Positions 1 through 8,448 of a stretch of DNA of 64,000 nucleotides are shown here, one piece after another. Source of the DNA: Chthonomonas sp. UBA2017. Lineage in GTDB: Bacteria > Armatimonadota > Fimbriimonadia > Fimbriimonadales > Fimbriimonadaceae. The notes below the pieces were generated by a model. The model was not told where the DNA came from. It saw only the letters and a program-made list of their open reading frames with translations, and ran no database searches. Where the stretch lies: positions 1-64,000 of the forward strand of contig DDCB01000044.1 of NCBI GenBank assembly GCA_002335425.1, written 5' to 3'. Numbering within the stretch: position 1 is the stretch's first letter; every line of letters begins with the position of its first letter. Made by a program: the position numbers and the translations under genes.

Positions 1-17
1 GAGCGGCAACGCCGCTC
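1..17 (-). terminator. possible terminator hairpin, cut by window edge
   Basis: A perfect 7-bp stem (gagcggc/gccgctc) with a 3-base loop lies 25 bases downstream of the stop of the minus-strand STN-domain gene. The bases that would show a T-tract on the minus strand lie outside the window, so the terminator role is only inferred from position. Confidence 0.3.
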
Positions 18-41
18 GCGCCCCGGGCTCAGAGCCGAAAA

Positions 42-752
42 CTAGTTCGACACGACCGCCACACGGTTGGTGGTCACGGGCCGAATCAGGATCGTACGCT
101 GCGGAGTCAGGACGTACTCCAAGCTTGTGGCCTTGGTGATGACATCGAGCGCGTATTTCAGCGACGTGTTGATCAAAAAGGCGTCCAGCTTGTAGTCGGG
201 GGTCGCGGGATCGATCTCAATTCGATAACCCGTCTGGTCTGCGAGTGACTTGATGACCGTTCTCAGCGGAGTCTTGGCCAATCGAGTGGTGATGCGCTTC
301 TGAAGGTCTTGTTCAGTCAACGGTCGGACCGGAGCGGCATTCGCTGAGGCGGCCGACGTCGGCTTCGGCTTGTTTGGGGCGGACGCGGCTGGGGTTGGGG
401 CCGGGTTCGGCTTGGTCGGAGCCGCAGTGGGCTTCGTCGCAGGAACCCGCTCCAAGAAGTAAACTCCGTTCTGAACGGTGAAGCGGAGACTGCTTTGCGC
501 GCAGATCAATTCAAGCGCCTCGTCGAAGTCGACGTTTTGCAAAGAAAGGAACAACTCGATGCGAGGAACCCGCTGGTCCAAGACGTAGTTCTTCTTCGAC
601 TGAGTGAAAAGATCGTGGACCACGGCGCGGACATCTTGGCCGCGAGACGCGATGGTGACCGTCATCGCCTCCGAAGTTTGCACCGGCGGGTCGTCGGCGA
701 GAGCCCACAGCGGGGCGAGAGCGAGAGTGAGGAGGATCAAGAGTTTTTTCAT
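42..752 (-). CDS. secreted protein with two STN/secretin-N-like repeats
   Basis: This 236-residue protein has a clear Sec signal peptide (MKKLLILLTLALAPLWALA). Two similar modules follow, at about residues 30-100 and 145-230, split by a Pro/Ala/Lys-rich linker. Each has the helix-strand pattern of the STN (secretin and TonB N-terminal) domain, such as 'VRAVVHDLF...YVLD' then 'FDEALELI'. STN modules normally sit at the N-terminus of secretins and TonB-dependent receptors; here no barrel follows, so this is a stand-alone periplasmic module. It starts 17 bases after the stop of the zinc-finger membrane protein and is probably co-transcribed with it. No Shine-Dalgarno is visible. The partner and role are unknown. 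Confidence 0.6.
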   Translation of the reverse strand: MKKLLILLTLALAPLWALADDPPVQTSEAMTVTIASRGQDVRAVVHDLFTQSKKNYVLDQRVPRIELFLSLQNVDFDEALELICAQSSLRFTVQNGVYFLERVPATKPTAAPTKPNPAPTPAASAPNKPKPTSAASANAAPVRPLTEQDLQKRITTRLAKTPLRTVIKSLADQTGYRIEIDPATPDYKLDAFLINTSLKYALDVITKATSLEYVLTPQRTILIRPVTTNRVAVVSN

Positions 753-769
753 GAGGTTGCTTGGGGGGA

Positions 770-1642
770 CTATCGGTTGACCGGCTTTCCGGTCACCGGG
801 TCATAGACTCGGATCGTTCCGACGCCTTGCTCGCGGTTGCGAACTCGGTTCGCTCGCGTTCGGGTCGAGGTTGACGAAGTTCGGGGGGGCGCGACGCGCC
901 TCGCCGGTTGGGCTGGGGTTGGAGCTACAGCAGAGGCTGCGGTTGTGGGGGCTGGGGTGGCTGGGGTGGGTTCGACGACTGGCTGCAGAGCCTGGCGTTC
1001 GATTCGGAAAAAGTTCATCAAGCTCCAGTCCAACAGGGCGGTGGGGTAGTTGTCCAACACCTGTTGAGCTTGTTCGGGCGTCAGCCCGACGGTGTTGGAT
1101 TCAGCATTCTCCGAAGCAGTCGGCGCCACTGCCGGGGCCGTGGCGGGCTTGGTCTCGATCGCCCGGGCTCCGAAAAGCCTCGACGGGTCTTGGATCATCG
1201 ACATGAGGACCAGCACGGTGGCTAAGGCTCCTGACCAGAGGAGCGGTTTCCAGTTCTTGGTCGTTGCTACAGTGGGTGTTGCTACACGGGGGGTCTGGGC
1301 GGGAACTTGCTTGGCTGGGGCTTTCTTCGTTGGGGTTGCGGCTTTTTGGGGTCCGCTTGCCGGAGAAAGAAGGTTGAGCGTCTTCAGGAGTTGGGCGGAT
1401 TTACTGGCCGGAGCGGGCATGTGCACCGCCGCCATATTCACCGCCGCGGTGGCCGATGGCTCGGCTTGGGCGACTCGCTGCCGAAGCTTCTCGCGCAAGA
1501 CTTTCGCCTCGATTCGGCAGGCCTCGCATTCGGTCAAGTGGGCCTCCAGGCCCTTCTTGACGTCCGGCTCGAGTCCGGCACCGGCTAGGTACCTCTGCAG
1601 TTGCGCCTGCGCCAATTGACATTCCAGTTCGACTACCGACAT
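770..1642 (-). CDS. zinc-finger (anti-sigma-like) single-pass membrane protein
   Basis: The N-terminus carries a HxxxCxxC element (HLTECEAC) plus an upstream Cys, as in zf-HC2 anti-sigma factors. One membrane segment follows at about residues 130-147 (LLWSGALATVLVLMSMI), then a Pro/Ala/Thr-rich extracytoplasmic part ending in a basic Arg-rich stretch. The ATG at 1642 is chosen because AGGA lies 9 bases upstream; an in-frame start at 1687 would add 15 residues. Classic anti-sigma factors follow their sigma gene, but none is adjacent: the gene upstream is a hydrolase beyond a terminator. Downstream is the STN-domain protein, a pairing that recalls FecR-type signalling. An anti-sigma role is inferred. 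Confidence 0.55.
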   Translation of the reverse strand: MSVVELECQLAQAQLQRYLAGAGLEPDVKKGLEAHLTECEACRIEAKVLREKLRQRVAQAEPSATAAVNMAAVHMPAPASKSAQLLKTLNLLSPASGPQKAATPTKKAPAKQVPAQTPRVATPTVATTKNWKPLLWSGALATVLVLMSMIQDPSRLFGARAIETKPATAPAVAPTASENAESNTVGLTPEQAQQVLDNYPTALLDWSLMNFFRIERQALQPVVEPTPATPAPTTAASAVAPTPAQPARRVAPPRTSSTSTRTRANRVRNREQGVGTIRVYDPVTGKPVNR

Positions 1643-1710
1643 GATCGCCATTCCTGGGGCCGCAAGCCCCACCGAAATCGTCGGCAACTCGAACCGGTTC
1701 TTTAGAGGCC

Positions 1711-1743
1711 TTTGTGAGGTTTTTCGCCGAAAAACCTCACAAA
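1711..1743 (-). terminator. perfect 15-bp hairpin terminator
   Basis: The arms 1711-1725 and 1729-1743 pair perfectly around a 3-base loop. Because the stem is flanked by T-runs on both strands (ttttt inside, aaa outside), it looks like an intrinsic terminator. It lies 5 bases past the stop of the MhqD-like gene and separates that operon from the zinc-finger gene. Confidence 0.7.
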
Positions 1744-1747
1744 CGGG

Positions 1748-2380
1748 TTAAGCGAGGCTCAGGAGCCAGTCGCTGGTGAGGCGGACATCGGCTCGACTGA
1801 GTGCATGTCCGACGCCTTCCAGTTGAAGAAATTGCGCGTCAGCGCCTTGAGCAACAAGACGGTCGCGCAAGGTGGCTCCGTCGGTCGGCGAGCAGATCGG
1901 GTCGATCTCGCCCGAAATGAGCAAAGCCGATTTTCCTTGCAGGTCGGTCCCAGGCGGGACTTCCAGCGGGGCCATCGGCCGCCAGGCGGCGAATGCACAG
2001 ATGGATTCGGGGCGCAAGATGAGGAGGCTGCTGGCGACATTCGCTCCGTTCGAATACCCCACGGCCACCAAGCTTTCCGGCGAGAATTCGTACTGGCTCG
2101 CGGCGATGGCGAGCCAGTCGGCGAGCTCGTGGACTCGGGCTCGCAGATCGTCGAGATCAAGCAAGCCTTCGGCGAACCGACGGAAAAATCTCGGCGATCC
2201 GTTCTCCAAGACCTGGCCTCTCGGAGACAAAACTCCGGCTCCGGGGGCAAGGGTCTGCCCCACTTCGACCAAGCTTTCTTCATTTCCGCCGGTGCCATGC
2301 AGCATCAGGAGCGTGGGAGAGCCCGGGGGCCCGGGTCGCCACACGTGGTTGAAATGGTCCAAGCTGAGGGCGTTATTCAT
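1748..2380 (-). CDS. alpha/beta hydrolase, MhqD-like carboxylesterase
   Basis: A 210-residue cytosolic alpha/beta hydrolase of the phospholipase/carboxylesterase family. The oxyanion region LLMLHGTGG is near residue 25, the nucleophile elbow GYSNGAN near 107, the acid in SGEIDPICSP, and the catalytic His in GVGHALS near the end. Its ATG overlaps the stop of the glyoxalase-fold dioxygenase by four bases (ATGA). In Bacillus, mhqO (ring-cleaving dioxygenase) and mhqD (carboxylesterase) are paired the same way and protect against quinones, so a role in handling aromatic or quinone products is inferred from that pairing. The true substrate is unknown. Confidence 0.75.
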   Translation of the reverse strand: MNNALSLDHFNHVWRPGPPGSPTLLMLHGTGGNEESLVEVGQTLAPGAGVLSPRGQVLENGSPRFFRRFAEGLLDLDDLRARVHELADWLAIAASQYEFSPESLVAVGYSNGANVASSLLILRPESICAFAAWRPMAPLEVPPGTDLQGKSALLISGEIDPICSPTDGATLRDRLVAQGADAQFLQLEGVGHALSRADVRLTSDWLLSLA

Positions 2381-3330
2381 GCCGGAAAAGCCACTCCTCG
2401 GCGGGTGACAAACGGCGTGAGTTGGGCCTCCACTCGGTCTCGCTGGGCTTCGAGCCAGGCCGGGAGCTGGAGTTTTTCGCCCAGCGTTTCAAGCGGCTCA
2501 TCGATGGTGAATCCGGGCGCTTCGGTGGCGAGCTCAAACAAGACTCCGCCGGGCTCGCGGAAGTAAAGGCTTCGGAAGTAAGTCCGGTCGTAGGCGTGGC
2601 TCACCGGGACCCCGGATTCTTGGAGTTGTTCCAGCCATCGTTGGTGCTCGGAGTCGGTCTCGATGCTCCAGGCGACGTGGTGGATCGTGCCGGGTCCCAT
2701 TTTTCCTGCGCTCGGCGCCGGGTGGTGGGGAAGATCGACCCAGGCCCCCGGACCGCCGTTGCCGAGCTGCCAGCGCGAGCGCTCCTCGTTCTGGTCAACG
2801 AGACTCCAGCCCATGACCGACTCGAGGAACCGATTCGTCGCATCCGGCCGCAGTGACCAAAGCTCGACCGACTCAAAACCGCGGATCGCCATCTCTTGCG
2901 GGACTCCATCGCCGGTCCAAGGCTCGCGCAGGTCGTTTCCGCTGCCCGCCACTAGCTCCAGAAGGATTCCGTCGGGGTCGGCCAAAGTCAGGACCTCGGT
3001 GTCGTCTCGGGTTTGAGGCCCGAGCGTGAGAATTCCGGCTTGACCGAGTCGTTCGGCCCAGACTTCGAGCGTTCCTGCGGGCACGGAGAATCGGATGACT
3101 CCAGCTTGTCCCCGGCCTGGAGTGCCGCGCGGAGACCCCGTCCACGGAAAAAAGGTCAAGACTGACCCGGGAGTCCCCCGTTCGTCGCCGTAGTAGAGGT
3201 GGTAGGTGCCGGGGTCGTCGTAGTTGATGGTGACTTTGATGAGCCGGAGGCCTAAGACCGTCGTGTAGAAGTCGACGTTGGCTTGGGGGTCGGCACAAAA
3301 GGCGGTAATGTGGTGGATTCCAGTGGTCAT
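2377..3330 (-). CDS. ring-cleaving dioxygenase, MhqO/glyoxalase family
   Basis: This 317-residue protein is made of two vicinal-oxygen-chelate (glyoxalase) halves. The N-terminal half starts GIHHITAFCADPQANVDFY and the C-terminal half carries TIHHVAWSIE; a ligand Glu sits in the final 'GVLFELATEAPGF'. The double-VOC layout, with His, His and Glu as likely metal ligands, is that of the MhqA/MhqO hydroquinone dioxygenase family. It is the first gene of a two-gene operon with the MhqD-like esterase. The XapX protein lies 22 bases upstream and may belong to the same transcript. Confidence 0.8.
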   Translation of the reverse strand: MTTGIHHITAFCADPQANVDFYTTVLGLRLIKVTINYDDPGTYHLYYGDERGTPGSVLTFFPWTGSPRGTPGRGQAGVIRFSVPAGTLEVWAERLGQAGILTLGPQTRDDTEVLTLADPDGILLELVAGSGNDLREPWTGDGVPQEMAIRGFESVELWSLRPDATNRFLESVMGWSLVDQNEERSRWQLGNGGPGAWVDLPHHPAPSAGKMGPGTIHHVAWSIETDSEHQRWLEQLQESGVPVSHAYDRTYFRSLYFREPGGVLFELATEAPGFTIDEPLETLGEKLQLPAWLEAQRDRVEAQLTPFVTRRGVAFPA

Positions 3331-3352
3331 AATACTTGCAACAGCAAATAAA

Positions 3353-3562
3353 TTAGGGGAGTTCCTGAGTCGAGTTTACAGGCACCGCGGGAGCTGACTT
3401 CGGTAAGACTCGGTCGGCGATGGCGAATCCGAGGGTGATCGCAACAATCAGAAGTGCGCCGTACAGGGTCGGAGGCGCAGGCACCGGAAGCTGGGCAGCT
3501 CGACATCCAAAGCCGATCGCAAACGCCAGCGCGAATCCAAGGGCAAGTTTCCACCATTCCAT
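3353..3562 (-). CDS. XapX-like small membrane protein
   Basis: A 69-residue protein with two predicted membrane helices (about residues 5-20 and 32-50) joined by a 'LPVPAPPTLYG' turn. That turn resembles the R-S-P-A-P-P motif of the XapX (DUF1427) family, whose function is unknown. It lies just upstream of the dioxygenase/esterase pair on the same strand, with GAAGG shortly before the ATG. The family match rests on a short motif and could be coincidental. Confidence 0.5.
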   Translation of the reverse strand: MEWWKLALGFALAFAIGFGCRAAQLPVPAPPTLYGALLIVAITLGFAIADRVLPKSAPAVPVNSTQELP

Positions 3563-3584
3563 AGCCCTTCAGTATAAACAAGAA

Positions 3585-3612
3585 AAGCCAGAAGCCGACT
3601 GGCTTCTGGCTT
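3585..3612 (-). terminator. perfect 12-bp terminator hairpin
   Basis: Arms 3585-3596 and 3601-3612 pair perfectly around a GACT/AGTC loop. On the minus strand the hairpin is followed by TTTTCTTGTTT, which fits a rho-independent terminator for the CHRD/PEP-CTERM gene ending at 3636. Confidence 0.8.
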
Positions 3613-3635
3613 GGCCTGTGCATGATCGCCCGTCG

Positions 3636-4184
3636 TTAGGCGGATCGCTTTCGGCGTCGCAGCGCCAAGAGGGCTCCCACGCCCAAGACAGCCAGGGTGG
3701 CGGGCTCAGGAACCGGCTGGGTCACGATTTGGCCTCGGATCTCTCCGCCGCCGAATTGACCTGTATGGACGTTGATGTAGAGTCCTTGGCTCAAGAACGC
3801 GGCTTCATCGGATTGGAGGAGCGTCGCGGTCGATTGGACCATATACATGAAGTCCAAATCCGGCGCACTTCCGCCGTTGGCCATCCACCAGCCCGGGTTG
3901 CCGGGGGTCATGGCATTCAGGTTGACTGCCACATTGCCGTTCACGCCTGCGGCACCCCGGTGAATGTGCGAGGCGGACACGTTGGACGTCAGGTCCAAGG
4001 CATCGCCGCCGCCGAAGGAGATAATGTTGGTCACGTCGTCATACGTGCCCCACATAAAGCCGGTGGAGTTTTGGCCCGTGATGCCGTGCTGGGCCGAGTC
4101 CATGGTCGCGGTCCAGTTAAAGAGGGCCGCTTGAGAAGCAGCCGCAACCCCAAAAATTGCGAAAAGAGAAATGACTCGTTTCAT
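3636..4184 (-). CDS. CHRD-domain PEP-CTERM exported protein
   Basis: An exported protein of 182 residues. It has a signal peptide (MKRVISLFAIFGVAAASQA), then a CHRD domain (residues about 20-150) with the typical SHIHRGAAGVNG and YINVHTGQFGGGEIRGQI blocks. It ends in a PEP-CTERM sorting signal: VPEPATL, a hydrophobic stretch and a terminal RRRKR. PEP-CTERM proteins are sorted and cleaved by exosortase and commonly go with exopolysaccharide; no exosortase gene is in the window. The ATG at 4184 is set by the signal peptide and by GGAGG 7 bases upstream; the frame stays open for 64 codons further upstream, but that stretch is not protein-like. Monocistronic. Confidence 0.85.
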   Translation of the reverse strand: MKRVISLFAIFGVAAASQAALFNWTATMDSAQHGITGQNSTGFMWGTYDDVTNIISFGGGDALDLTSNVSASHIHRGAAGVNGNVAVNLNAMTPGNPGWWMANGGSAPDLDFMYMVQSTATLLQSDEAAFLSQGLYINVHTGQFGGGEIRGQIVTQPVPEPATLAVLGVGALLALRRRKRSA

Positions 4185-4285
4185 TGATATCCTCCGACCG
4201 CTCACCCCAAAGTACAAATGCGTGCGGTCCAACGAAAACATCTTATCACAGAATTGTTGCAAGCGAAAGAAAATCGTGCTTTTCT

Positions 4286-4600
4286 TCAATCTTCCCTGGT
4301 CAGGTCGAGTTCGAGCATCTCCTCCATTTCGTCGCTGGCGTCTTCGTCGAGTCCCTTGCCGAGTTCTCGGACCCATTGACGCATCTCGGATGCCGATTCG
4401 ATCTCTCCGCGGAATTCCATTTGGTCTGCCATCTCGTCCAGGCGCTCGTCTTCATGGCGACCCCGTCGGAATCGGCTGACGAGTTTGGTCCCAATCTGGC
4501 CACAACTGGGGCATCGTTCGTCATCCGGTTCGGCGGTCATTCCCACGAGGGCGGTGTATCGTCGGCCGCACGCAGTGCAGTGGTATTCGTAGAGAGGCAC
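4286..4600 (-). CDS. FmdB-family zinc ribbon protein
   Basis: The N-terminal MPLYEYHCTACG, with a second Cys pair at residues 30 and 33 (C8, C11, C30, C33), is the FmdB/CxxC_CXXC_SSSS zinc-ribbon signature. The remaining 60 residues are acidic and helical (EMEEMLELDL). FmdB was named as a putative regulator of formamidase in Methylophilus, but most members are of unknown function. Length 104 residues is normal. It is transcribed divergently from the thioredoxin-like gene. Confidence 0.8.
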   Translation of the reverse strand: MPLYEYHCTACGRRYTALVGMTAEPDDERCPSCGQIGTKLVSRFRRGRHEDERLDEMADQMEFRGEIESASEMRQWVRELGKGLDEDASDEMEEMLELDLTRED

Positions 4601-4705
4601 TTCAGTGGGTCTATACCCGGCGGGGATCGAAAGGGGAAACTCCCCCTGGACGTCGAATCGTTAAAGCAATGGGGCGGGCGGTATTTTTGCCCAGCCCGGA
4701 GGACT

Positions 4706-5812
4706 ATGAAATTGACAAGAATGCGTTCTGTGCTCGTCGCCGCATCGATGCTGGTGGCGGGACTTCAAGTGTGCTGGGCCCAGACGCTGGGCATCGGCGA
4801 CAATGCCCCGCCGCTGAAGGTTGCCAAATGGGTGAAAGGGAAGCCGGTCGAAAAGTTCGAAGCCGGCAAAGTCTATGTGGTCGAGTTCTGGGCCACTTGG
4901 TGTGGCCCTTGCCGGACGACGATCCCGCATCTGACTGAAATGGCCAAAAAGTATGCCGGTAAAGTCAGCTTTACCGGCGTCTCCGTGTGGGAAGACATGG
5001 AGGGCAAAGACCACTTCAAGACCGTCGAAAAGTTCGTGGCCGAGATGGGCGCGAAGATGGACTATAACGTCGCCGTCGACGGGACCGACATGACCATGGC
5101 CAAGACGTGGATGGAAGCTGCTGGCGAAAACGGAATTCCGGCGGCCTTCATCGTGAAGGACGGCAAAATTGCTTGGATCGGCCACCCGATGGATGGGATG
5201 GACAAGGCGATCGACTCGATCCTCGACGGCAAGTTCGATTCTTCTGCTGCGAAGAAAGCTCGCGAGAAGGAAAAAGAAGCCGAAGCCGCGGCCGCGAAAG
5301 AGCAAGCAGAAGTCATGGCGAAGCTGAAGAAGGTGATGGATGCCGCCGAAGCGGGCGACATGAAGAAAGCCGTCGAAGAGATCGACAAGGTTTTTGTGGC
5401 CGAGCCCGCGCTCGAAAAGCGATTTGCGATGGTCAAGGTCACGCTGCTGATGCAGTCCGACGAGACCGCGGTCGCTCCCTACATGAAGAAGCTCGCAGCG
5501 GGAATCTTCAAAGAAGATGCGATGATGCTGAACCAGATGGCTTGGATGCTCGTTGACGAAGAAGCCCCTATGAAGTCTGCTGATCCCAAGGTGGCCATTC
5601 AGATCGCCGAACAAGCGGTGAAGCTGACCCAAGAGAAAGACGCCATGATCTTGGACACGCTCGCCCTGGCCTACTTTAAGGACAAGCAGGTGAAAAAGGC
5701 GATCGAGACTCAAGAAAAGGCTGTGAAGCTCCTGAAGGACTCCGATGTGGACGAAGAGACCAAGAAGGAGATCATGGATCGTTTGGAAAGGTTCAAGAAA
5801 GCAGACGGCTAA
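4706..5812 (+). CDS. TlpA/ResA-like thioredoxin with long helical C-terminus
   Basis: The 368-residue protein begins with a signal peptide cleaved near residue 25. A thioredoxin fold follows (about 27-175) with the redox motif WCGPC at residues 65-69 and the 'IGHPMDGMDKAID' C-terminal strand/helix. From about 178 on it is helical: first a Lys/Glu/Ala-rich, coiled-coil-like stretch (about 185-215), then TPR-like helices. It probably acts in the periplasm as a thiol-disulfide oxidoreductase; the helical half may bind a partner. The ATG at 4706 has GGAGG 4 bases upstream and begins the signal peptide, so the long open frame upstream was rejected. A terminator follows directly. Confidence 0.8.
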   Translation: MKLTRMRSVLVAASMLVAGLQVCWAQTLGIGDNAPPLKVAKWVKGKPVEKFEAGKVYVVEFWATWCGPCRTTIPHLTEMAKKYAGKVSFTGVSVWEDMEGKDHFKTVEKFVAEMGAKMDYNVAVDGTDMTMAKTWMEAAGENGIPAAFIVKDGKIAWIGHPMDGMDKAIDSILDGKFDSSAAKKAREKEKEAEAAAAKEQAEVMAKLKKVMDAAEAGDMKKAVEEIDKVFVAEPALEKRFAMVKVTLLMQSDETAVAPYMKKLAAGIFKEDAMMLNQMAWMLVDEEAPMKSADPKVAIQIAEQAVKLTQEKDAMILDTLALAYFKDKQVKKAIETQEKAVKLLKDSDVDEETKKEIMDRLERFKKADG

Positions 5813-5834
5813 ACCGTCCGATTTCAGTTCGCTC

Positions 5835-5862
5835 GGCTGGCGGTTCCTCGGGACCGCCAGCC
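5835..5862 (+). terminator. intrinsic terminator
   Basis: A GC-rich hairpin (ggctggcgg/ccgccagcc, with a few more inner pairs) ends at 5862 and is followed by TTCTTCTTTT. It lies 22 bases past the stop of the thioredoxin-like gene. Confidence 0.8.
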
Positions 5863-5898
5863 TTCTTCTTTTGCGCAGACGGTATAACTGGGGCCCAC

Positions 5899-6504
5899 AT
5901 GACTCGGCGACAACACCCCGGACAGATCACCGTCGTTTGCGGCAGCATGTATGCTGGAAAAAGCGAAGAGCTGATTCGTCTGGCACGCCGAGCTCTTTAT
6001 GCGAAGAAGTCTGTTCAGGTTTTTAAGCCATCTTTAGACAAAAGATACGATGAAGCGATGGTCGTGACCCATCAAGGGGTGCGCCATGAGGCGGTCCCGG
6101 TTTCGGGAACAGATGAACTCGAAGCCCACGTGCGCGCCGATTCTGAGGTGATCTGCATCGAAGAGGTGCAGTTTTTTGACGACCGCATCGTCGCTCTGGC
6201 CGTCCGGTGGGCCGATGAAGGGCGAGAGGTCGTTTTGGCGGGTCTTGACCAAGATTTCCGACGACGGCCGTTTGGTCCGATGCCCGCGCTCATGGCGGTG
6301 GCAGATGAAGTCGTGAAGCTCCGAGCGATCTGTATGCACTGCGGGGCCCCGGCGAGCCACACCTATCGCATGATCGATGGGAAGCCCGCCCACAAGGACG
6401 ATCCGCTGATTTTGATCGGCGCGACCGAGTCGTACGAAGCCCGTTGTCGGAACTGCTTTGAGATTCGGGGCGAGCGCAAGGCCCGCCCCCGAAAGCGCCG
6501 CTAG
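5899..6504 (+). CDS. tdk: thymidine kinase (type II)
   Basis: Thymidine kinase of 201 residues, phosphorylating thymidine to dTMP in the salvage pathway. The P-loop GSMYAGKS is at residues 15-22, the DEVQFFD-type block appears as EEVQFFDDR, and the zinc-binding lobe has CMHCG and CRNCF Cys pairs. A lid segment DQDFRRRPFG is present. The length is standard for the bacterial homotetrameric enzyme. The TAG stop overlaps the stop of the convergent pepF by four bases (CTAG), leaving no room for a terminator. Confidence 0.95.
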   Translation: MTRRQHPGQITVVCGSMYAGKSEELIRLARRALYAKKSVQVFKPSLDKRYDEAMVVTHQGVRHEAVPVSGTDELEAHVRADSEVICIEEVQFFDDRIVALAVRWADEGREVVLAGLDQDFRRRPFGPMPALMAVADEVVKLRAICMHCGAPASHTYRMIDGKPAHKDDPLILIGATESYEARCRNCFEIRGERKARPRKRR

Positions 6505-8324
6505 GCGGTGGGTTTGACCTGTTGCCAGAGCGACTCAAACCGGCTGACCATGGCGTCGATGGCTTGGAAGCCGCCCAACCAGAACTCCTTCGATCGCAAG
6601 TCCACCCCGACAAGGCTCATTAACTCTTCGGGTGACTTCGATCCGCCGAGCTTGAGGACTTGGATGTATTTCTCCGAAAATTCGGGGCCTTCGGCTTGAG
6701 CTTTGGCGTAGAGCGACAATGTCAGCAGCTCGCCAAAGGCGTAGGCGTAGACGTAGAACGGAGCCCAGAAGAAGTGCCCGACGTAGCTCCACCAAAGCTT
6801 GTGTTGCTCGCCGAGCTCGATGGAGCGTCCGAACATCGACTGAAGCTCTTCTTGCCAAAACTCCCCGAGTTCATCTTGGGTCAGCTCGCCTTCTTCGCGG
6901 CGATATTGATGGCAGCGCTGCTCGAAGCGGAACATGGACGCTTGGCGAAAAACGCTGGCGAAGATGCCTTCGCACTTTTCGGCCACCAGGGCGAGTTGAT
7001 CTTCAGGGGACGCCTTGGCCATCAGCCGCTCGAAAACAAGAATTTCGCCAAAGATCGAGGCGAGTTCGGCGAGTGGCAGAGTCCCGTGATAATTGAATTC
7101 CGTTTGGGCCCGGCTGAGCGAGGCATGGACCCCGTGGCCCAGCTCGTGGGCGAGCGTTTCGACGTCGCTCATCTTGTTGAGATAGCTCATCAAGATGACG
7201 GGATGGGTGTCGGTCGTGTTGTAGCTGCAGAATGCTCCCCCCGTCTTGCCCGCACGTGGTTCGGCGTCGATCCAGCCTCGGTCAAAGAACTCGGCAGCTC
7301 GCTCTCGCAGCTCGGGATGGAAGCTGCCAAAGCTGTCGAGGACGATCGATTCGGCCTCCGACCACTCGATCTGCTCGTTCGCTTCGTGGAGGGGGGCGTA
7401 TCGGTCGACGTGGGTGAGTTGGTCAAGACCCAAAATCTCCCGCTTGACGAGATAGTATCGTTCGACGAGGTGGTGGTGCTCTTTGCATAGGCCGACGACG
7501 AGGTCGACGGTCTCTTTGTCGAGCTCGTTCGCCAGGTGGCGGCTAAACTCGGGGTATGGCTGATTTCGGAGCCGGTCGTCGATCTTCTTGTCGAGCAAGA
7601 CGTTGTTATAGATCGTGGTGATCAATCGGTTGATCGACTTCAGTCCTTCGGTAAACGCATCGCCCGCAGCTTGGCGATAGCTTCGTTCCGGATGCCGCAG
7701 GTAGTTCAGCACCTCTTCTTGCGTCAGCTCACTCTTTTCTTGGGTGGAAGGGTCGATAAAGGGGTATGTCTGAGCGCTGGTCGTCTCTTCGAAGAGCCGC
7801 ATCCAAGCTCGAATGCCAGTGTTCGCGGTCTCTTCGAGGATGATTTCCTCTTTCTCGCTGAGGCGATATGGGCTTCGCTGGCGAGCCACCAGAATGTGAT
7901 GCCGATAGTTGGCGAGTTCAGGCGCTTCGATCAGCCGCGCAATCTGGTCTTCGGGAATCTGTTGAAGCTCAAGCTCGGCAAAAAGGAGCTTGACTTGAAG
8001 CTCGCTACTTCGCTCCATCTGCTCTTGCATAAAGCCGCCGATCTCTGGGCTGGCGGTGTCGGTCGAAAAAAGCAGTTGGGCATAGGTGCTGGGCTTGCTC
8101 GCATCGCGGGCGAGTAACTCGAGCTGACGCAGCGCCTCGGACAAGAAAGCCGCACTGACCTCCGGTTGGTTGATCTTGCCTCGATACTCGGTCGAGAACT
8201 GGTCCGCACGCTGATGGAGCTCTTGCCAGAGCGCTTCGATCCGGGGGTCGTCCGGTGATTTGAAAAGGGCCTCAAGGTTCCATCGAATCTTGGGCGGTTG
8301 CAGTTCTTGAACGGGGGCGCTCAT
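6501..8324 (-). CDS. pepF: oligoendopeptidase F (M3 family)
   Basis: A zinc metallopeptidase of about 607 residues that cuts short peptides in the cytoplasm. The M3 motif HELGHGVHA is at residues 393-401, with the further Glu ligand in 'LASIFGEILVFE' about 25 residues on. An N-terminal oligopeptidase-F helical domain fills residues 110-185. The ATG at 8324 is preferred; a GTG at 8360 would add 12 residues of poor quality (MQSRLHLPHNSV). Neither has a good Shine-Dalgarno. Its stop shares CTAG with tdk. Confidence 0.9.
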   Translation of the reverse strand: MSAPVQELQPPKIRWNLEALFKSPDDPRIEALWQELHQRADQFSTEYRGKINQPEVSAAFLSEALRQLELLARDASKPSTYAQLLFSTDTASPEIGGFMQEQMERSSELQVKLLFAELELQQIPEDQIARLIEAPELANYRHHILVARQRSPYRLSEKEEIILEETANTGIRAWMRLFEETTSAQTYPFIDPSTQEKSELTQEEVLNYLRHPERSYRQAAGDAFTEGLKSINRLITTIYNNVLLDKKIDDRLRNQPYPEFSRHLANELDKETVDLVVGLCKEHHHLVERYYLVKREILGLDQLTHVDRYAPLHEANEQIEWSEAESIVLDSFGSFHPELRERAAEFFDRGWIDAEPRAGKTGGAFCSYNTTDTHPVILMSYLNKMSDVETLAHELGHGVHASLSRAQTEFNYHGTLPLAELASIFGEILVFERLMAKASPEDQLALVAEKCEGIFASVFRQASMFRFEQRCHQYRREEGELTQDELGEFWQEELQSMFGRSIELGEQHKLWWSYVGHFFWAPFYVYAYAFGELLTLSLYAKAQAEGPEFSEKYIQVLKLGGSKSPEELMSLVGVDLRSKEFWLGGFQAIDAMVSRFESLWQQVKPTA

Positions 8325-8448
8325 GACCGAATTATGAGGGAGATGGAGGCGGGATTGCACGGCGTGCGAGCGGTGTGGGCCTTCGGTCCCACGCGATTCT
8401 GCGAGGGATGTGCGCCTAGCTCGTTCGGGTCGCAGGTGTCGTCTGAAG

